The notes beneath the pieces were generated by a model. The model was given only the letters and a program-made list of their open reading frames with translations. It was not told the DNA's origin and ran no database searches. Shown here piece by piece: positions 23,349 to 23,804 of a DNA stretch of 23,804 nt; position 1 is the first letter of the stretch, and every line of letters starts with the position of its first letter. A program made the translations under genes and the position numbers. This stretch comes from a virus. Location: positions 1-23,804 of IMG/VR virus record IMGVR_UViG_3300042924_000189; one strand, 5' to 3'.

Positions 23349-23522
23349 ATGAACGATAAAGCAATCTCAGCCACCAGCCTGCGGATGCCTGACGGCCTCC
23401 TGCGCTTGCTTACTAAAGCAGCTCACAAGTGTGAGGTATCTCGCACTGAGTACATCAACCAGGCTCTTCTAGAAGCCGTCAACAAGACTTTAGGGGTCAG
23501 CAATGAAAGCAAAAACAATTGA
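23349..23522 (+). CDS. Arc/MetJ-type ribbon-helix-helix DNA-binding protein (57 aa)
   Basis: ATG at 23349 is preceded by GAGGATAAAAC. The product starts MNDKAISATSLRMPDGLLRL and continues 'LTKAAHKCEVSRTEYINQAL' and LEAVNKTLG. The pattern strand (ISATSLRMP), helix (DGLLRLLTKAAHKCEV), turn, helix (SRTEYINQALLEAV) matches the Arc-repressor fold, including 'LRMP' equivalent to Arc 'LRWP' and the S-R-T-E-Y turn into helix 2. It acts as a dimer on operator DNA, with Ser8, Thr9 and Arg12 as likely base-contacting strand residues. It lies in a plus-strand cluster with a palindromic candidate operator upstream. Likely role: repressor of this cluster, of the facing late leader, or both. Confidence 0.82.
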   Translation: MNDKAISATSLRMPDGLLRLLTKAAHKCEVSRTEYINQALLEAVNKTLGVSNESKNN

Positions 23523-23586
23523 TGCCATTTGTGGTGTACTGACTTGCCTGATCTGTGCCGGTATGTTCATGCTGGTACTGCTGTAA
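23503..23586 (+). CDS. Tiny single-pass membrane peptide (27 aa)
   Basis: ATG at 23503 has AGGGG six bases upstream and overlaps the end of the Arc-like gene by 20 bases. The product is MKAKTIDAICGVLTCLICAG followed by MFMLVLL: a short positively charged start and an uninterrupted hydrophobic helix, as in small holin-, toxin- or inhibitor-type peptides. Its size makes it easy to miss. The good ribosome site and the coupling overlap argue that it is translated. No function can be assigned. Confidence 0.6.
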   Translation: MKAKTIDAICGVLTCLICAGMFMLVLL

Positions 23587-23592
23587 TCAAAG

Positions 23593-23615
23593 TGCGCTGG
23601 CTTATAGCTGGCGCA
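23593..23615 (+). terminator. Hairpin between convergent genes, possible plus-strand terminator
   Basis: TGCGCTGGCT-TAT-AGCTGGCGCA forms a 10-bp stem as plus-strand RNA, with two G-U pairs and a 3-base loop. In the minus-strand RNA the G-U positions become A-C mismatches, so it suits plus-strand transcripts. It starts six bases after the membrane peptide stop. The T-tract after it (TCTTC) is weak. It overlaps the end of the NinG-like gene. Confidence 0.45.
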
Positions 23616-23804
23616 TCTTCAAGTCTGCTAGTTTCTTTTTGTACTCTGCCTTGATCCTCTTGACATCCTCAATCGTAAACCTTGCCTCTGAGTTATCGCA
23701 TTCAATCCTGTCCACTTCTGCCTGCCCAATCCTGTTCAGCAATTCCCGCCGGTAGTTGATCAGGTTGCCAGACAAGTGGTTATTGCATGTGGCGCACTGT
23801 AGCC
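23602..23804 (-). CDS. ninG: NinG/Rap-like recombination protein, C-terminal end only
   Basis: Sixty-six codons are visible in the frame that runs off the right edge (in frame from 23802). They encode 'LQCATCNNHLSGNLINYRRE', 'LLNRIGQAEVDRIECDN' and 'FTIEDVKRIKAEYKKKLADL', ending KMRQL. The 'C-x2-C-N-x-H-x-SGN-xx-x-Y-R' run followed by 'IGxxxVDxxE' and 'T-x-EDxxxIKxxYxxKL' matches the C-terminus of lambda NinG (Rap), a Holliday-junction/D-loop nuclease that promotes recombination. In lambdoid phages ninG lies shortly before the late control region, consistent with its place here. The gene converges with the plus-strand cluster. Confidence 0.8.
   Translation of the reverse strand, partial: LQCATCNNHLSGNLINYRRELLNRIGQAEVDRIECDNSEARFTIEDVKRIKAEYKKKLADLKMRQL

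Noticed and set aside
23555-23755. Plus-strand frame of 66 codons at the right end
   Set aside because: It is antisense to the NinG-like reading frame, which carries family motifs.

Overview
This window is a contiguous piece of a tailed double-stranded DNA phage (or prophage) genome of the P22-like short-tailed (podovirus) type. It carries almost the whole head, DNA-packaging, neck, ejection and tail-fibre module on the minus strand. Several accessory proteins (DUF7483-like modular fibre, small DUF6496-like protein, the 'NKPK-TPDHPTKSHVV' small protein, a DUF7178-like enzyme) belong to families I associate mainly with aquatic and marine phages. A NinG/Rap-like gene at the right edge is a lambdoid-type feature. 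The host cannot be named from this sequence; a Gram-negative aquatic bacterium is the best guess. No tRNA, rRNA, CRISPR array, transposase, integrase or lysis gene was recognised.

Layout, read in the direction of late transcription (right to left). The right edge holds the C-terminal end of a NinG-like gene on the minus strand (23602-23804). It converges with a small plus-strand cluster (23128-23586) encoding a 51-aa protein, an Arc/ribbon-helix-helix protein and a 27-aa membrane peptide; the first two share an almost identical 22-base leader. To the left, a textbook intrinsic terminator on the minus strand (22935-22960) lies just in front of the late operon. The operon then runs: DUF6496-like protein, small terminase, large terminase, portal, a Cys-rich protein, a large protein with a glycosylase-like C-terminal region, a 65-aa protein, scaffold, P22-type coat, a strong hairpin, an HNH endonuclease, three small proteins, gp4-like tail accessory factor, a jelly-roll-like neck/needle candidate, gp10-like stabilisation protein, a small protein, a GNAT-like protein, four putative ejection or internal virion proteins, a trimeric-type tail fibre, a modular DUF7483-like fibre protein and a truncated gene running off the left edge.

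How it works together. The terminase pair packages DNA through the portal into a procapsid built by coat and scaffold. The gp4- and gp10-like proteins close the neck, internal proteins are stored for ejection, and fibres bind the host. Genes are packed with almost no gaps. At least six junctions are 1-base TAATG stop/start overlaps and several others overlap by 4-26 bases, so translational coupling is probably widespread.

The parts most worth a second look are: (i) the 543-aa portal-adjacent protein, which joins a toxin/ejection-type hydrophobic region to an HhH-GPD DNA-glycosylase-like motif set; (ii) the HNH endonuclease whose N-terminus duplicates that of the next gene; (iii) the opposite-strand cluster with repeated leaders and an inverted repeat; (iv) the terminator in the late-operon leader.
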